From: Ischnura elegans
Taxonomy: Eukaryota > Arthropoda > Insecta > Odonata > Coenagrionidae
Length of the DNA: 64,000 nt
Reading direction: 5' to 3'
Assembly (NCBI RefSeq): GCF_921293095.1
Contig: NC_060259.1
Location: 44,311,812 to 44,375,811 of the forward strand
Shown: piece by piece, positions 13,216-24,046 of the stretch
How the letters are laid out: every line of letters begins with the position of its first letter
Position numbering within the stretch: position 1 is the first letter of the stretch
Notes under the pieces: generated by a model
Seen by the model: the letters and a program-made list of their open reading frames with translations, nothing else
What the model was told of the DNA's origin: nothing
Database searches by the model: none
Translations under genes and position numbers: made by a program

Positions 13216-13395
13216 GTCTTCCTTAAATGTTTTATAATAAAATACTCTCCAAATGTGCCATTTGTCATTTTGGGATGGTTCAGGTCTTCAAAAATGAATT
13301 TATTATCAGCTGCTTCAACGATTCGTTAATCTATTCGAAGTACTGTCTGTATTTTATGATGCGTGTTAGCTCATTCTGAGTTTTAATCTCGAAAA

Positions 13396-13560
13396 AAGGT
13401 GAAATATAAACAGCAAATGGTAAATACACTATTTAATATATAACTCCCCTACCGACCATTATTTCGACACTGTATGCTATTTTATATTATACCGAAGATA
13501 CATCGCATATCCAACACGTCAAGCCTGCAACGATTTCATACGTTCTACATAAGGCTTGAA
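13396..13560. repeat. Hairpin repeat family H, degraded copy
   Basis: Shares ATACATCGCATATCCA and CACGTCAAGC..ACGATTTCATACGTTC with the copies at 31.0 and 34.7 kb. The left hairpin arm (TTTAATATATAACTCCCCTACC) is retained. Confidence 0.5.
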
Positions 13561-13570
13561 TGTTTCAAAT

Positions 13571-14249
13571 TTATTCGTGATCCAAAAATATTTTCAGTAT
13601 TTTCCTCGCTAGCTCTGAGACAGTAATAAAAAAAAACATTGAGGACAGAGGCATGGGCAGCTTTAGCTCAGAAATGCTCAAAATACTAACAGTGTCCATG
13701 ATAGCGAGGTCCATGAGCTGTATTTTCGCTGGAGGGAGCGCGGACTCGAAGCTTATGTGTAAGCGGTGGTTATGCATCTGCGAAGGACTGTCTTCATTTC
13801 TCAGGAAGCAGCTGAGCTTCCAGACTAAAAACTCAAATGTAAATTTACTGAGGCGAAACATCCTTTGCGAGTGCTCGGGGGCATTCAGCGGAACGTGAGA
13901 TTCCGAATGCCTCTGAAATGGATCCAGTGCACCCAGACAGACCTGTTCTCACTAGTATGCATTCCTCTCGTGCACCTCTCCATCAAAAGCCGTCTGCGTG
14001 TGCTCACAATTGAGCTTTTCCAAGTATTCAGACTGCTCCTCTTGTGCTTTTTTTTCTCCGTGAACAATTATGTTGGTCACACTGGTGCATTCGCAGCAAA
14101 AATTGCATGTTACGTCGTGAAACCAAATTATCGTTAAAAAAATGAACTGTTGATTGCCCAATAGCTGCGTTAGGCCAATGTCGCGTTTCTTGACCTATGG
14201 TAATTATGAGTATTATTGAGAGAATGATCAAATACCACTTGATATACAT
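13571..14249 (-). pseudogene. Unidentified decayed reading frame with signal-peptide-like start
   Basis: I do not recognise this. On the minus strand an ATG at 14249 opens a hydrophobic start (MYIKWYLIILSIILIITIG) typical of a signal peptide or membrane anchor. It continues through AAIGQSTV and NLVSRRNMQFLLRM. An A-run near 14052 breaks the frame; the next frame carries EEQSEYLEKLNCEHTQ to a double stop at about 13950. The same frame then stays open through EHSQRMFRLSKFTFEF to a stop at 13571. Repeat arm A shows the equivalent start (ATG at 10342, IILSIVLINTIGQET, AAIGQSTV) with one extra base soon after. Recurrence of the frame in two copies suggests ancestral coding; both are now broken. 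Confidence 0.4.
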
Positions 14250-14825
14250 ATAATGTGAATTGTTAGTATACTTGCCATCTCTACTAATTAAGATGGAAAG
14301 ATCAATTGCCGGTTAAATGTAATTACATAGCCACAAGAAAACTAGCCAAATTTTATTCTAGCTAAGCTTTTATTAGCATGAAACGTCGCAAAGCAAAATT
14401 ATCGTTAAAAACAATTACCTCTTAATCGCCCTTCTTAAGGACAGCGCCTTTTCATTAGAAAATAATCATAATTATTACTATTTAATTATTCAAATGGAAG
14501 AGGCATACTTCCCAATAATTTTTCCTTAAAAAACTGAAAATAGCGATCCGATTTACCCCACGAGATAGGGCAAAGTGGACCACACATCTATTTTGTTCTT
14601 AAGGTCTGTTTGTAGTAGCAATTAGGTGAAGTGAACCACCAATAAACCAGGTATCTATCAACATCAACCAGGGCTCTGCTTCCTTTTACAACGTAACAAA
14701 ATCTTCTATCAGTGATTTATCGATGACGAGCCAGGAAGCCTCGTATCCATTCTCGACCCGGCCTAATATTTTTTAAGTCGCTTTTCTTTCACACCTTCAG
14801 GGGCGGTCTGGCTAGGTCGGCTTGT
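14030..14825 (-). repeat. Large inverted repeat, arm B
   Basis: Reverse-complement counterpart of arm A, less interrupted. Together with 13571-14029 it carries a decayed reading frame, described separately. The right end runs into the hAT-like element at 14798. Confidence 0.75.
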
Positions 14826-15406
14826 CAGCAATCGTCGAGGGCCCCGAAGGTAGGGGTCCCTCACACCGCTCGCGTCTATCGTAATGCGTATATGAAATAT
14901 GTAAAAAAAATCACTGATTACTCGAACCAATTTTTTTTGCAATGATAAAATTCTTCATTTTCATTACAGTGTTTTACGCTGTATTCCGACTCAGCGTAAG
15001 AAAGTTATATAAGAAAAATGAAATAAGGAGTCAGAAGATAAAAGAGAACTTTGCTGCTTTGATGCTTTTGAAAAACGTTATTCGAAATGGTTATTTCAGA
15101 GGTTTTTTTTAGATATCTGTGCAGTTTTAGGGAAAAAAATTCACTTATTAATAGATAGTAGAGCCATAATACCTAAATTGTAAAATTTTATAAGCTGAGA
15201 ATTACTTTACATTGTATTTTTTCTAACAAAATTGCTATTTTTTATTAAATTTCATTCAGTGTTTAAGATCCAGAATAGCGTCAAAATCCATTTACGGGCA
15301 TGCAATTTCCTAAAACTTTCCAGGGGACGAACCCCCTATCGCCTGGTAAGGGGGGCCTCATCATGAGCCCCAGACAAGTGCCCCCAATCACCCTAGACCG
15401 CCCCTG
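14798..15406 (+). mobile_element. hAT-like non-autonomous element (CAGGGGCGGTCT ends)
   Basis: It starts CAGGGGCGGTCTGG and ends in CTAGACCGCCCCTG, its near inverse. CAGGGGCGG-type ends are common in hAT elements. An exact 8-base duplication is not visible (CACACCTT / AACCCTGA). The 609-base body is AT-rich and non-coding; a diverged copy is at 52767-53332. Confidence 0.65.
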
Positions 15407-15411
15407 AACCC

Positions 15412-15750
15412 TGAGAGCCGCTGGAAACTCGGAGGCTGCGCGCTAGGCTTAGATTGCTTGAACAAATGAAAATGGATATCTTTAAGAGCGACACGGAGAA
15501 CATAATATTAGAGCCACACACTATATTTCCAGGTCCGATAGATGCGATAAATTAAGAGAGATGTTTTGCCTAACGCATAGGTATGGGAATTCGTTTTTCC
15601 CCCGAACCATAAAGGACTTTAATAAATGCTAGTCCCAACTTCGTTTGAGCACTTCATTTTTTTTTGCTGTAAACGGCTGGTGTCCTAACACCCCCTGCCA
15701 CACGCCTTTTAGGCGGATTGCGGGGTATTTTATAGATGCATATGTAGATG
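15412..15750 (+). mobile_element. LINE 3' end, inverted copy of the 16.0-16.3 kb end
   Basis: Plus-strand copy of the same LINE family's C-terminal block (ETRRLRARLRLLEQ-type, degraded) and 3' tail, ending in a GATGTAGATG run. It is the reverse complement of 16006-16320 with many substitutions, making a large inverted repeat around about 260 bases. Confidence 0.8.
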
Positions 15751-16005
15751 TAGATGAACATCCTTTTTTCCAGTTATACTTGAAAAAAATCAAAAACATC
15801 ACTTTCTGTCATAGTGCAGCGCCATTCTCCGCATAAAATCAAACTGTCAACCATGAAATTCTCATCACTTTCTGGCAATTAAATGGCGGTTTGTCCGCCA
15901 TGTTTCAGAGGATTTAAAAATTTCACCCTACTACGAATTGTTATACGAGGAACACCGAAATCTCTGCAGCTATCCAAATTAAAACTCTGCCACTTTTCAT
16001 CTGCA

Positions 16006-16663
16006 TCTACATGTACATAATGCCCCGCAAACCGCCTAAAAGGCGTAAGGCAGGGGGTGTTAGGACACCAGCCATATACACATAAAAAATATAGTGCTCT
16101 AACGAAGTTGGGACTAGCGTTTATTTAAGTTCTTTTTGGTTCGGGGAGAAAACGAATTCCCATATCTATCCGTTCGGCAAAACATCTCTCTTAATTGATC
16201 GCTTCTATCGGACCTGGAAATATAGTGCGGCTCTAATATTATGTTCTCCGTGTCGCTCTTAAAGATATCCATTCTCAATTGTTCAAGTAATCTAAGCCTG
16301 GCGCGCAGCCTCCGAGTCTCCACAAATGAAGATTGTTGAAATTCGATGATAGAATTTCATAACCAGAGTGATCGCTAATTTCACGATAGATGACAGCGAC
16401 GTCAGCAAATAATAATATTTTACTGCTAATTCGAGAGCAGAGGTCATTTTTTTATATGATGAACAAAAGGGGGCCGTTCACGCTTCCTTGTGTTCACCTG
16501 ATGTCACTTTAACTACAGCTGAGCTAATTCTGTCATGAACTACTTTTTGTTTACGATCATTCAGAAAGTCGCGTATCCAGTTTGCCACTGTTTCGTTTAA
16601 TCCGCATGACTGTAATTAGTATAAAAGTTCATTGTGAGGTGGCGTGTCGAAAGCTTTCTTAAA
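16006..16663 (-). pseudogene. Same LINE, catalytic-side and 3' end (continuation)
   Basis: On the minus strand the sequence resumes with FKKAFDTPPHNELL, the block containing the first catalytic Asp of the reverse transcriptase, then GLNETVANWIRDFLNDRKQ. It jumps to the C-terminal block TRRLRARLRLLEQLRMDIF and ends in an untranslated tail with CACCCCCTGCC-type sequence and a (GATGTA)-like microsatellite at about 16006-16030. Stops and deletions show that it is dead, and the YADD box region is missing. About 50 bases expected between HDE and FKKAFD are absent at the junction with the inserted element. Confidence 0.85.
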
Positions 16664-18100
16664 CAGTGGGCTAGAATAGAAAAAAGCTGGGCAAAATCTC
16701 AATTTCTTAGGAGATATTTATACCTGTTTTTACAAAAATTAAAACAGAGGCTAAAATTATATGGAATTCAAGAGAGACATTTAGAAAAATATATACGAAA
16801 CGAAATGAAAAATATGGTGGTCAAATAATGAAATGTAAATGAGAAAAATGTTAACTTGCTGGTACAATTTGAAATTACGTGTAGTAAAATTCATTTTTCA
16901 ATAAAAAGTACAAACAGACCTTCAGGAAAAATAATAAGCGAACATTAATTGGAATGCAGTCGAAATGGAATATCAACTGTACTTCCACAAAAATAAATAC
17001 TTTTACAGTTAGATATATGAAACTAACCAAGAAAGAAAAAAATCGAAGTATTCAGTTTTCAAGAAAAGCAGCAGGAAAACAACAAATAGAACCGTTCGAC
17101 ATCGCACCGGAAGCACAACTAAATGTGAAAGTGAGTTTCAATAGAAAAAGAGAATATGCCTGCGAAAATATCAGGAAATAAACACTCGCGTGTGCCTTGT
17201 CGGTACACCTTAATTTGGTATTGGGGCCCTGGGAAGAGGAGGCCATGGATCATGGACGGCTCTTGCCTAGAAATAGAGTTTGTTTGTTAATATAAGAGCC
17301 CATTTCCCTACGTTAAGCACACGATGTAAGTCAATTGTCTGTAGTAGTATATAGAATGCACTTAAAGAAAGAAGCCTTTCAGTGTACCCCTCGCTGTTCC
17401 CAGTGATAGCATAACAGGAGTCATTCGTAGCAATTTTTCTTAATTTTACTTTTTGGTTATTATTTTCTATCACTTTTATAACTATTATTTAGATATAAAA
17501 GTAATGTGGTTTTATCGCATCCACACGCTTACCGCGTCGGCGTTCTCTTCGCCGCCACCGGTCAGAACCGGTGTCGACCGCACGCTCGAAAAAAAATTCG
17601 GGGATGCAAGTTGGTGCAAGATTTCTCTTTAGATTCACAATGTTGAAGCTTCATAGAACGACGTGGTGTAGGTCACTTGGCGGAGGTCGGCGGGAGTATC
17701 AACTTTTTGTAAGTTTATTTAAAACATTGGCTAAAAACAGGCTCCGCCATTTTGTTATATATCTATGGTTAATTATGAAACAAAATCTTTGAAAACCCAC
17801 TTAGTGGAAGAAAAAGAAGTTTTATTTAAGATGTTATAACATTTTTGTCTGTAAAACTATTCACGACACTGCTGCACGAGGATTGAGTTAGCTATTTAAA
17901 GAAAAAATCGAGGGTGGTCATTTCTCGCTAAATTTGTTCTACTTCGACCTGAAATATATTGTTAACGTGAAGGCACAGGAAAAAATAATCTTGAAAGTTA
18001 TGCACAATTTATTTGAAAATATTTATGCAAAGTTTCAACGTCCTAGCTAAAACAATCGTTTTTGAGATTTTGGCCAGCTTTGTTCGATTCTAGCCCACTG
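16664..18100. mobile_element. 1.4-kb TIR element inserted in the LINE
   Basis: The two ends are inverted repeats. The left end begins CAGTGGGCTAGAAT and the right end, reverse-complemented, is the same; over 39 aligned positions I count 3 mismatches, continuing through AAAGCTGG and CAAAATCTCAA. It splits a LINE that is recognisable on both sides. An 8-base duplication, expected for a hAT element with CAG ends, is not evident (left TTCTTAAA, right TTCGTCGT), so the superfamily is unresolved. The interior has short ORFs without recognisable motifs and a GC-rich patch with hairpins (17525-17580). Probably non-autonomous. Confidence 0.75.
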
Positions 18101-19085
18101 TTCGTCGTGAAGAAACAGCGCGAGTTGTGTCTCACATGATGTCTTTTCGGAATCCGCGTAGACAGCCATGGAGGAAGTTATGAATATCCAAGGAAGTCAA
18201 GATATTGTTAACGACGATATGCTCGAGTATCTTGCATATAATCGACGTTAATGAAATAAGACGATTGTTGCCTGGGTCATGTCTGTTTCCCTTTTTGAAT
18301 ATCGGTGTAACGGTTGCAATTTTCCAATCTAGCGATAACTTTGCTTTAGATAGTGACTTCTTGAAAATTATCTCTAAGTAAGGTGCGGTCTGTGGAGTTA
18401 ACTCCTTGAGGACACGCGCGGGTATAGCCTCCGGACCCGGAGATTGACTATTCTTAATCGTTTGTAGTTGTTTAGTTATCCCATCACGTTGTATTGAGAT
18501 TTCTTTCATCGATTCCTCAGTGTATGGCATGTGTAAATTAAATTCGGTGTCGTCTGTAGTGTATACGCTTTTGAACTGGGAATTAAACGTGTTAGCTCTG
18601 TCAATAGTTTCGGTTTCAAGTTTACCATCTTTATCAAATAACGAATGTACGGTAGAAGTTTTTCCCTGAAGCTCTCTTGCATACGACCAAAAGGATTTCG
18701 GATTTTCTCCGAGTAATTCACCGAGTACTTTTTTTATTGAACTTTCGCAGTGCAGTTCGCTTTGATTTCTTGGTTATCGAGCGTTGTGCAGCGTAACCCT
18801 CTTTTGATTCAAATCCCTTCGATTTATTACCTAACGTAATGGACTTTCTGTGCAAATTGTACAGTTTTCTCTGTTTCCTAAGTTCCCTTTTGACATCGTT
18901 GTTGTACCAGCGTGGTTCTTTATTATCACATTTGAGGTTGCGCGGAATATATCCATTGATCCCTTCTGATCTATTGCACAGCACATTTCTAATCTTCCTC
19001 AGGCTACTTGGGAAAAATCCATGGTCTGGTTTCTTCACGCAGATACGGACAACGAACCTCCTAACTCCTCCGTATCTCATCTAGA
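18101..19085 (-). pseudogene. CR1/L2/Jockey-like LINE, pre-RT and N-terminal RT region
   Basis: The minus strand reads PRWYNNDVKRELRKQRKLY (18.7-19.08 kb), then KIRNPFGRM (18.5-18.72 kb), then SPGPEAIPARVLKELTPQTA, DWKIATVTPIFKKGN, DPGNNRLISLTSIICKILE and GFRKD (18132-18530). These are the successive blocks of a non-LTR reverse transcriptase up to the GFR box. Frame changes separate the pieces and another occurs just after GFRKD; the reading then continues as CETQLALFLHDE before stopping at a TIR element at 18100. The remainder resumes below 16663. Confidence 0.88.
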
Positions 19086-19089
19086 CGCT

Positions 19090-20970
19090 GCCCGATTCCA
19101 TGTACAGTATAACTTGGTTGTAACATCATATAAGGGACCTCAAATCAGAGTGACACTATAAAAAGGGTTATTTAGCTAATTAGCAATTAATGCAGGTGAA
19201 ATAAAAAGCTACAATTTTTCATGAATTACATACTTATTGATATGAAATTATTAGTGTGTATATAACTAAATTTAAGAGTAATATAGTCATGCTATTTAAA
19301 TTTTATGCAAAAAAAGTCATCAAAATGAAGTATTTTTATGCAATAAGTTCAATGTTATGTTTAAGTTAAGGCTCAACATAGTATGTTATTAAATACCCAA
19401 AACTTATAAGCACGTTTCAAAATCCTACTCATGGGCGTACCCAGCGGAGGAAAGCCGGGGGCAGCTGTCCCCCCTAACAAAAAGCAAAAGTAAATTTAGT
19501 TATAAGCGGAAGTTTTGAGTAATTTTTTTTAATCCAAGAAAATTGATATTATAATAAAACATGTGATAAAAAAAAATATTTTGTTTACTATTTTAAAAAT
19601 AATTTAAAAAATAATAAAGCGATGTCATAATTTTCTTGAACTTTTGGTTTCTTTAACCTTTTCTGTGTTACAACTTGAGCGATCACGGCTTGCCTCCCCT
19701 TTGGTTTTGATCCTGGGTCCTACTGCTGAAAGGAATCTGTAATTTTCTGCTTGGAGGCAGATTTGGTTGGCGTTATACACAAGGTTTTGGAATATATTGG
19801 CGATAAACCCGAGCTTTTATCAATGCTATCCTTCAAGTTTGGTGGGACTTTGTAACGAATGACGTTACATGCGTGTTGACGTTACGGCCGAGACCGTAAT
19901 AATCAAGTTGCATTCTAGTTAATGGTTTTATTTTACTTGTTAAAAATAATAATATTCAATAATTGAGTTCAGGATATATTCGGTTGACAAACTGAAAACT
20001 GCCAGGTTATGGTAGTGTTTTCACAAGTATGAATAATTAAATGCAGCGGGACTTGTCTGTTTTTAAGTATTATTTTCAATTTGGCCTCTGAACAAATTGA
20101 TGGCATATCCGATTTCCCTTTCAAATCATTTTACGTAGATGGAGTTTTTTTCAATAACTTAATTTGACGCCCAATAAGTGCTTTACAAAATTTTATAATT
20201 TTATCATCAGGTGCCATTAGAACAAATAAGGTCTCCTCTAAGTGCGAGAAAATTAATAAGTATTGAAAAAATTTATCGCTCTTTGACCTTATGTTTCTAC
20301 GAAGGAAATATACCTAAGATGCAGATAATTTCTAGAATTAAAAAAATGGACACAGAAAGATAATAAAGCAACAAAACAAGTAAACTTTTTGTCGGGGATC
20401 ATACGTTACTCTTTCCAGCGATACAAGTCTAACGCACGGTCTAATTGTGAAGAGTGATTAATGTATATTGTTTTGATAAATGTGACTGAATAGGGAGTCA
20501 TTTACAAGCAGCGCATATTTCTTTCCTTCAACACTTCGATAATAATCCACATTCCCCAGCTATGCTAATGTTTTCTTTGCATACTTTGGTTTTTCCTCAT
20601 TTTCTTTAACAATATTCTATAAAAACTAATCATCAGAATAAGAATGTTACAAAAATTTTCAACAACACAATTTAAAATATAATTTTATAACGAGTATTAG
20701 CCGTGGGATAAACCGGGTGTTTATAATTAATATCGGGGTTTTAATACTTTATAATATTTATTACATTATACTTACAGTTATAAATTATATGTCAATTGAA
20801 AGAGCAACTCAAATAGTTTTGTTTTTTTTGGCAACAATGCACATTTGCGGGAACTGTTTCCGCCGCGATCCACTAGAAAGCGGTAGTAGCAAAGATGGCG
20901 ACTTGCGAACAGAAAGCGTTTGGTGTTTTACAGTTTGCAAATGTGGGTTGCTTATTCCGACATTTTGATG
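19090..20970. other. No gene recognised
   Basis: AT-rich. 19434-19490 resembles the GC-rich start of the repeats at 27.5 and 33.4 kb; the rest is unassigned. Confidence 0.4.
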
Positions 20971-20972
20971 TC

Positions 20973-21640
20973 AATAGGGTAGTTTCCTTCATCAAAGAAA
21001 ACGAAAGGCATTGATTGCGATTCGTTACCCACCATTAGTGTATTCATAATACACAAATTATTTCGTTTTAGAATTACCGGTTTAGACAAATGGCAATGGT
21101 CCATTTTTATCCTCATTTGAAAAGGGCCAGATGGCGCCCATGCGATGCCATTCCACGTGACGTCACAGGGACCTAGTTTCTATAGGAGAAGATAGGAGTT
21201 ATACATCGTCTGAGGTTACCAATGCATGCATGAGGTGCAGAGCTCAGGGAAACATGTCTCAATGATCTCTTATTAAAACTGGCTAAGGTCGGAAAGTTTT
21301 CTTCGTTTGATAAGGTATTAATAATCCTTATTTAAGCCAAGCGCTACCAGCCAGCAGGGTACTCAGCTACCCGCTAGCAGCCTGCGTCGTATCAGCGCTA
21401 AGCCTCGCCTCAAGGTCACCTCATACGGCGGCAGCGGGAACCAGAAATACGTCGTACGGAGAGATTTCCCGGCATTCATACTTACGCGTCGCGTTTTCGC
21501 GCGCTTGAAATTTTTCACTTTTCATTTAATCGCGAAAAATAGATATCGTCATTTAAAAATCTAAAAGCGTGAAATACGTACTCCAGGAGTAATAATCTTT
21601 CGATTTAGGCAATAAAAAAATAATAGGAAACCACCCTATT
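20973..21640 (+). mobile_element. TIR element, GGGTRGTTTCC family, longer copy
   Basis: It starts AATAGGGTAGTTTCCTTC and ends GGAAACCACCCTATT, giving terminal inverted repeats of about 14 bases (GGGTAGTTTCC / GGGTGGTTTCC) flanked by TA on both sides. The 668-base body has no coding frame I recognise. A second copy lies inverted at 24047-24496, about 2.4 kb away. This copy retains about 220 bases (21000-21222) missing from the other. Confidence 0.78.
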
Positions 21641-21724
21641 CGCAAGCATCGGGAAGCCATATGCTTCAATAATTCAATCACACCTTTCGTTTGTATTATG
21701 CTGAACTCATCGCGAAGTTTTTTC

Positions 21725-21803
21725 TGAGAAGATGGCTTCGTGATGTAACCGGCTAGCACGTCTGACCGGCAATTGGGAGTCCCGGGTTCGAATTCCGGCC
21801 AAT
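21725..21803 (+). mobile_element. tRNA-like SINE head
   Basis: The stretch GTAACCGGCTAGCACGTCTG, then a B box GGGTTCGAATTCC (21783-21795), is tRNA-like with good box spacing. It runs directly into an inverted copy of another dispersed repeat at 21867. The anticodon arm is irregular, so a functional tRNA is unlikely. Confidence 0.6.
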
Positions 21804-21866
21804 ACAAATATTTTTTCATGGCGAACTTCATTCATGGTGTATTTAATAATGTTGAAAGCTAAATGG

Positions 21867-22226
21867 AAGGGGACTGCATTGAGGGAGTCCAATTCCATCC
21901 CATAAAAGGCTAATTTCTGTTGTATCTTCGGTCGCATTTTGAGATTAAAAATGTTCAGCGGCGTGGTGATCGGTGCAATGCGATCCACTTTCTTTCTAAT
22001 TTTTTGCATTATGTTTGTAATTGCGGGGAATAGCACTGAAAAGTTATGAATTTGGTAGATCACATCATCGTGTGTATAAATTTATGTGAACACCCCTATA
22101 TATACAATATTTCCCCGCGAAACTCGGATCACTTTGTTCGTCAGCGACACGATTGGCGACCTTTGTAAACCCATTTAAATGCGTAGTTGGTGACAACAGC
22201 TTTAGATGCCAACTTGAGGATTCTCC
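21867..22226 (-). repeat. Dispersed family C, inverted copy
   Basis: Family C runs from about GAGGATCCTCAAGTCGGCC through CGCCACTCGCGTCGCTGACG, GATGATGTGATCTAT, GCAAAATATTGGAAAAAA and AAGTGGCAACAGAAATCAGC to GCAGTCCCCTTG, about 350-390 bases. It has no coding frame I recognise and no clear terminal repeats. This copy is complete and inverted relative to the next one at 22565. Confidence 0.7.
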
Positions 22227-22564
22227 TTATTAATATTTATTAATAATCGTGGTCAGAGGATAGATGCCCCTTAGGATAGTGGTCTGTAGGAAAATATTTC
22301 GGGGGGATGAAACCCCCGAAGTCCCTGCCTACGTGCCTTAGGCGGGGACGAGATGTAAGTTTCCAATCAATGACTGGGGTACTTGACCCCGAGGCGACTC
22401 CCTCCCATAACGCCGTGGTCATTTCACCCTCTCCATGCTTATCCTCTTAACCTTGGCACCCCGTCCTTTAACAACCCTCTGTTTGTTAACCACCATCTTT
22501 CGTTAACTTAAGACTGAACACCAGTGGGGTTGTTCCCATGGAGCAATTCCACGTACATTACGGA

Positions 22565-22885
22565 AGAGGATTCTTAAGTCGGCCTTTAAATTTGTAGTCA
22601 ACCACCGCGCATTTGATTGGATTTACAAAAGCAGCCACTCGCGCTGCTGACGGAGAAACTGATACGAGTTTCACGGGGAAAAATGCATAAAAGCTCAATG
22701 CTATTCCTCACAATAACAAACATTTTCCTGCAAAATATTGTAAAAAAATTGGATCGCATTGCACTCGTCACCGCGCCTCGGATATTTTTGAAAGCCGATT
22801 GTAATGCGACTGAAGTGGCAACAGAAGTCAGCCTCCTGTGGGATAAAACTGGGTCTCCTTTATGCAGTCTCCTTCAGAAATTCAT
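22565..22885 (+). repeat. Dispersed family C, copy with internal deletion
   Basis: Lacks the ATGATGTGATCTAT block; otherwise parallel to 39056-39442. Together with 21867-22226 it forms an inverted pair about 340 bases apart. Confidence 0.7.
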
Positions 22886-22889
22886 TGAA

Positions 22890-23680
22890 AGAACTCGGTG
22901 GATGGATGGAAAAGGTATGCTATGAAAAAAAACCTTCCCGATTAAACATTCCCATGCAAGTTAAAAAAAAAGAATACGTGAAAGTTACCGCCCACTTTTC
23001 ATGAAGTGGTTACGTCAATAGAGCTTGGTGCTGGAACTGTTGCCGGAGAGTGCATCGTCTCCTGCCCGTTAATCTGATATGCCCTTCCTCGTCATTGTGG
23101 TCGTTTGCTTGACACACTTCCTTATTTCGGCGTTTTCTTGCGGTGGGTTTTTTCACTGAAGGTTATTAATCCCTTATCGCCATGTTTTTTCCCACAAACA
23201 GCAATATTTTATGCATAAAATTCCCACGTATGGTTGTTTATTTTGTTTTACATTTCGCTAATAGTGCATATTATAATTGTATATTTTTCTATTGTAAATG
23301 TTTATTTACCTCTATGTATGTTTACATTGACGCTAATGAGGGGTTAGGTGGAAGAGAGGACTTTTTAATCTCAACCTCGCCCGAATAAAGGCATCTATCA
23401 TAATTTTTATTATTCCTTCTCCAGCGCTTATTTATCGTTAAGTGTCATTAAAAAGCGGACAGCTATCACCCGAAAACGTAGGCTACGAAGGAGATTTGAT
23501 ATCTTTTTACAGCTTTATAATGTACGTTTTTTTCCATTTCAAAGTTATACTTCAGTTTCGAGTTTCAAATGCTGTCCAAAGCAACCTTTGTCGCACTGAT
23601 CATATTTACTTCGGACTGCGGGAGAAGCATCAAATGGATATTAAAAAATAGAAACTTGAGCGCATTGGCCACATACTCCT
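22890..23680. other. No gene recognised
   Basis: Unassigned sequence. The part at 22230-22560, between two family C copies, contains a GGGGG/CCCCC hairpin (22308-22330) and a Thr/Pro-like CT-rich stretch with no coding call. Confidence 0.4.
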
Positions 23681-23701
23681 ATTTATTTATTTATTTATTT
23701 A
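23681..23701. repeat. (TTTA)5 microsatellite
   Basis: Tandem TTTA units; it is the tail of the retroelement on the minus strand. Confidence 0.85.
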
Positions 23702-23990
23702 ATGGAGTCCAAAAAGAGCCCGAGGCCAATTTCAGGCGGCGTGACTTGACTTTTCCTTTATTTTACCTGGCCCAGGGGTGGCCAGAACCTGGCTTCCTCT
23801 TCCCCTGGGCCACGGCTCTTTTACAGAATTTCAGATATTTCTTACAGGCTTTGTATTTTTTTGAGTTTTTGGCACGGCACCTTTTAGTCAAGTCAGTAGG
23901 CCTACAGGCGTGTACTTCGCCCTCCAACGCAAGCATCCGACGCGACAGGTTACCTCCACGCATACGTCATGTTGTATGTTAGGAAATGAA
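23701..23990 (-). mobile_element. Retroelement 3' end with (TAAA)n tail
   Basis: Read on the minus strand, a 66-codon frame (23763-23963; NLSRRMLALEGEVHACRP, CRAKNSKKYKACKKYLKFCK) is followed by an AATAAA, a unit ending CTCTTTTTGGACTCCATTAA, and then a (TAAA)5 tail at 23681-23701. A 3' tandem A-rich tail indicates target-primed reverse transcription. The frame is Lys/Cys-rich and I do not recognise it. It could be the last part of a LINE ORF or a SINE body. Confidence 0.6.
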
Positions 23991-24046
23991 TAAGTGAGTA
24001 TAAGTAAAGTTGAGAGAAAATCAAATTTGAACAAGTGAAACTTAAG

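Noticed and set aside
16664-18100. Assigning the TIR element to hAT from its CAG tips
   Set aside because: The expected 8-base target duplication is absent (4 of 8 positions match), so the superfamily is left open.
21725-21803. Functional tRNA gene
   Set aside because: The A and B boxes are good but the anticodon arm is irregular and the sequence runs into another repeat, so a SINE head is more likely.
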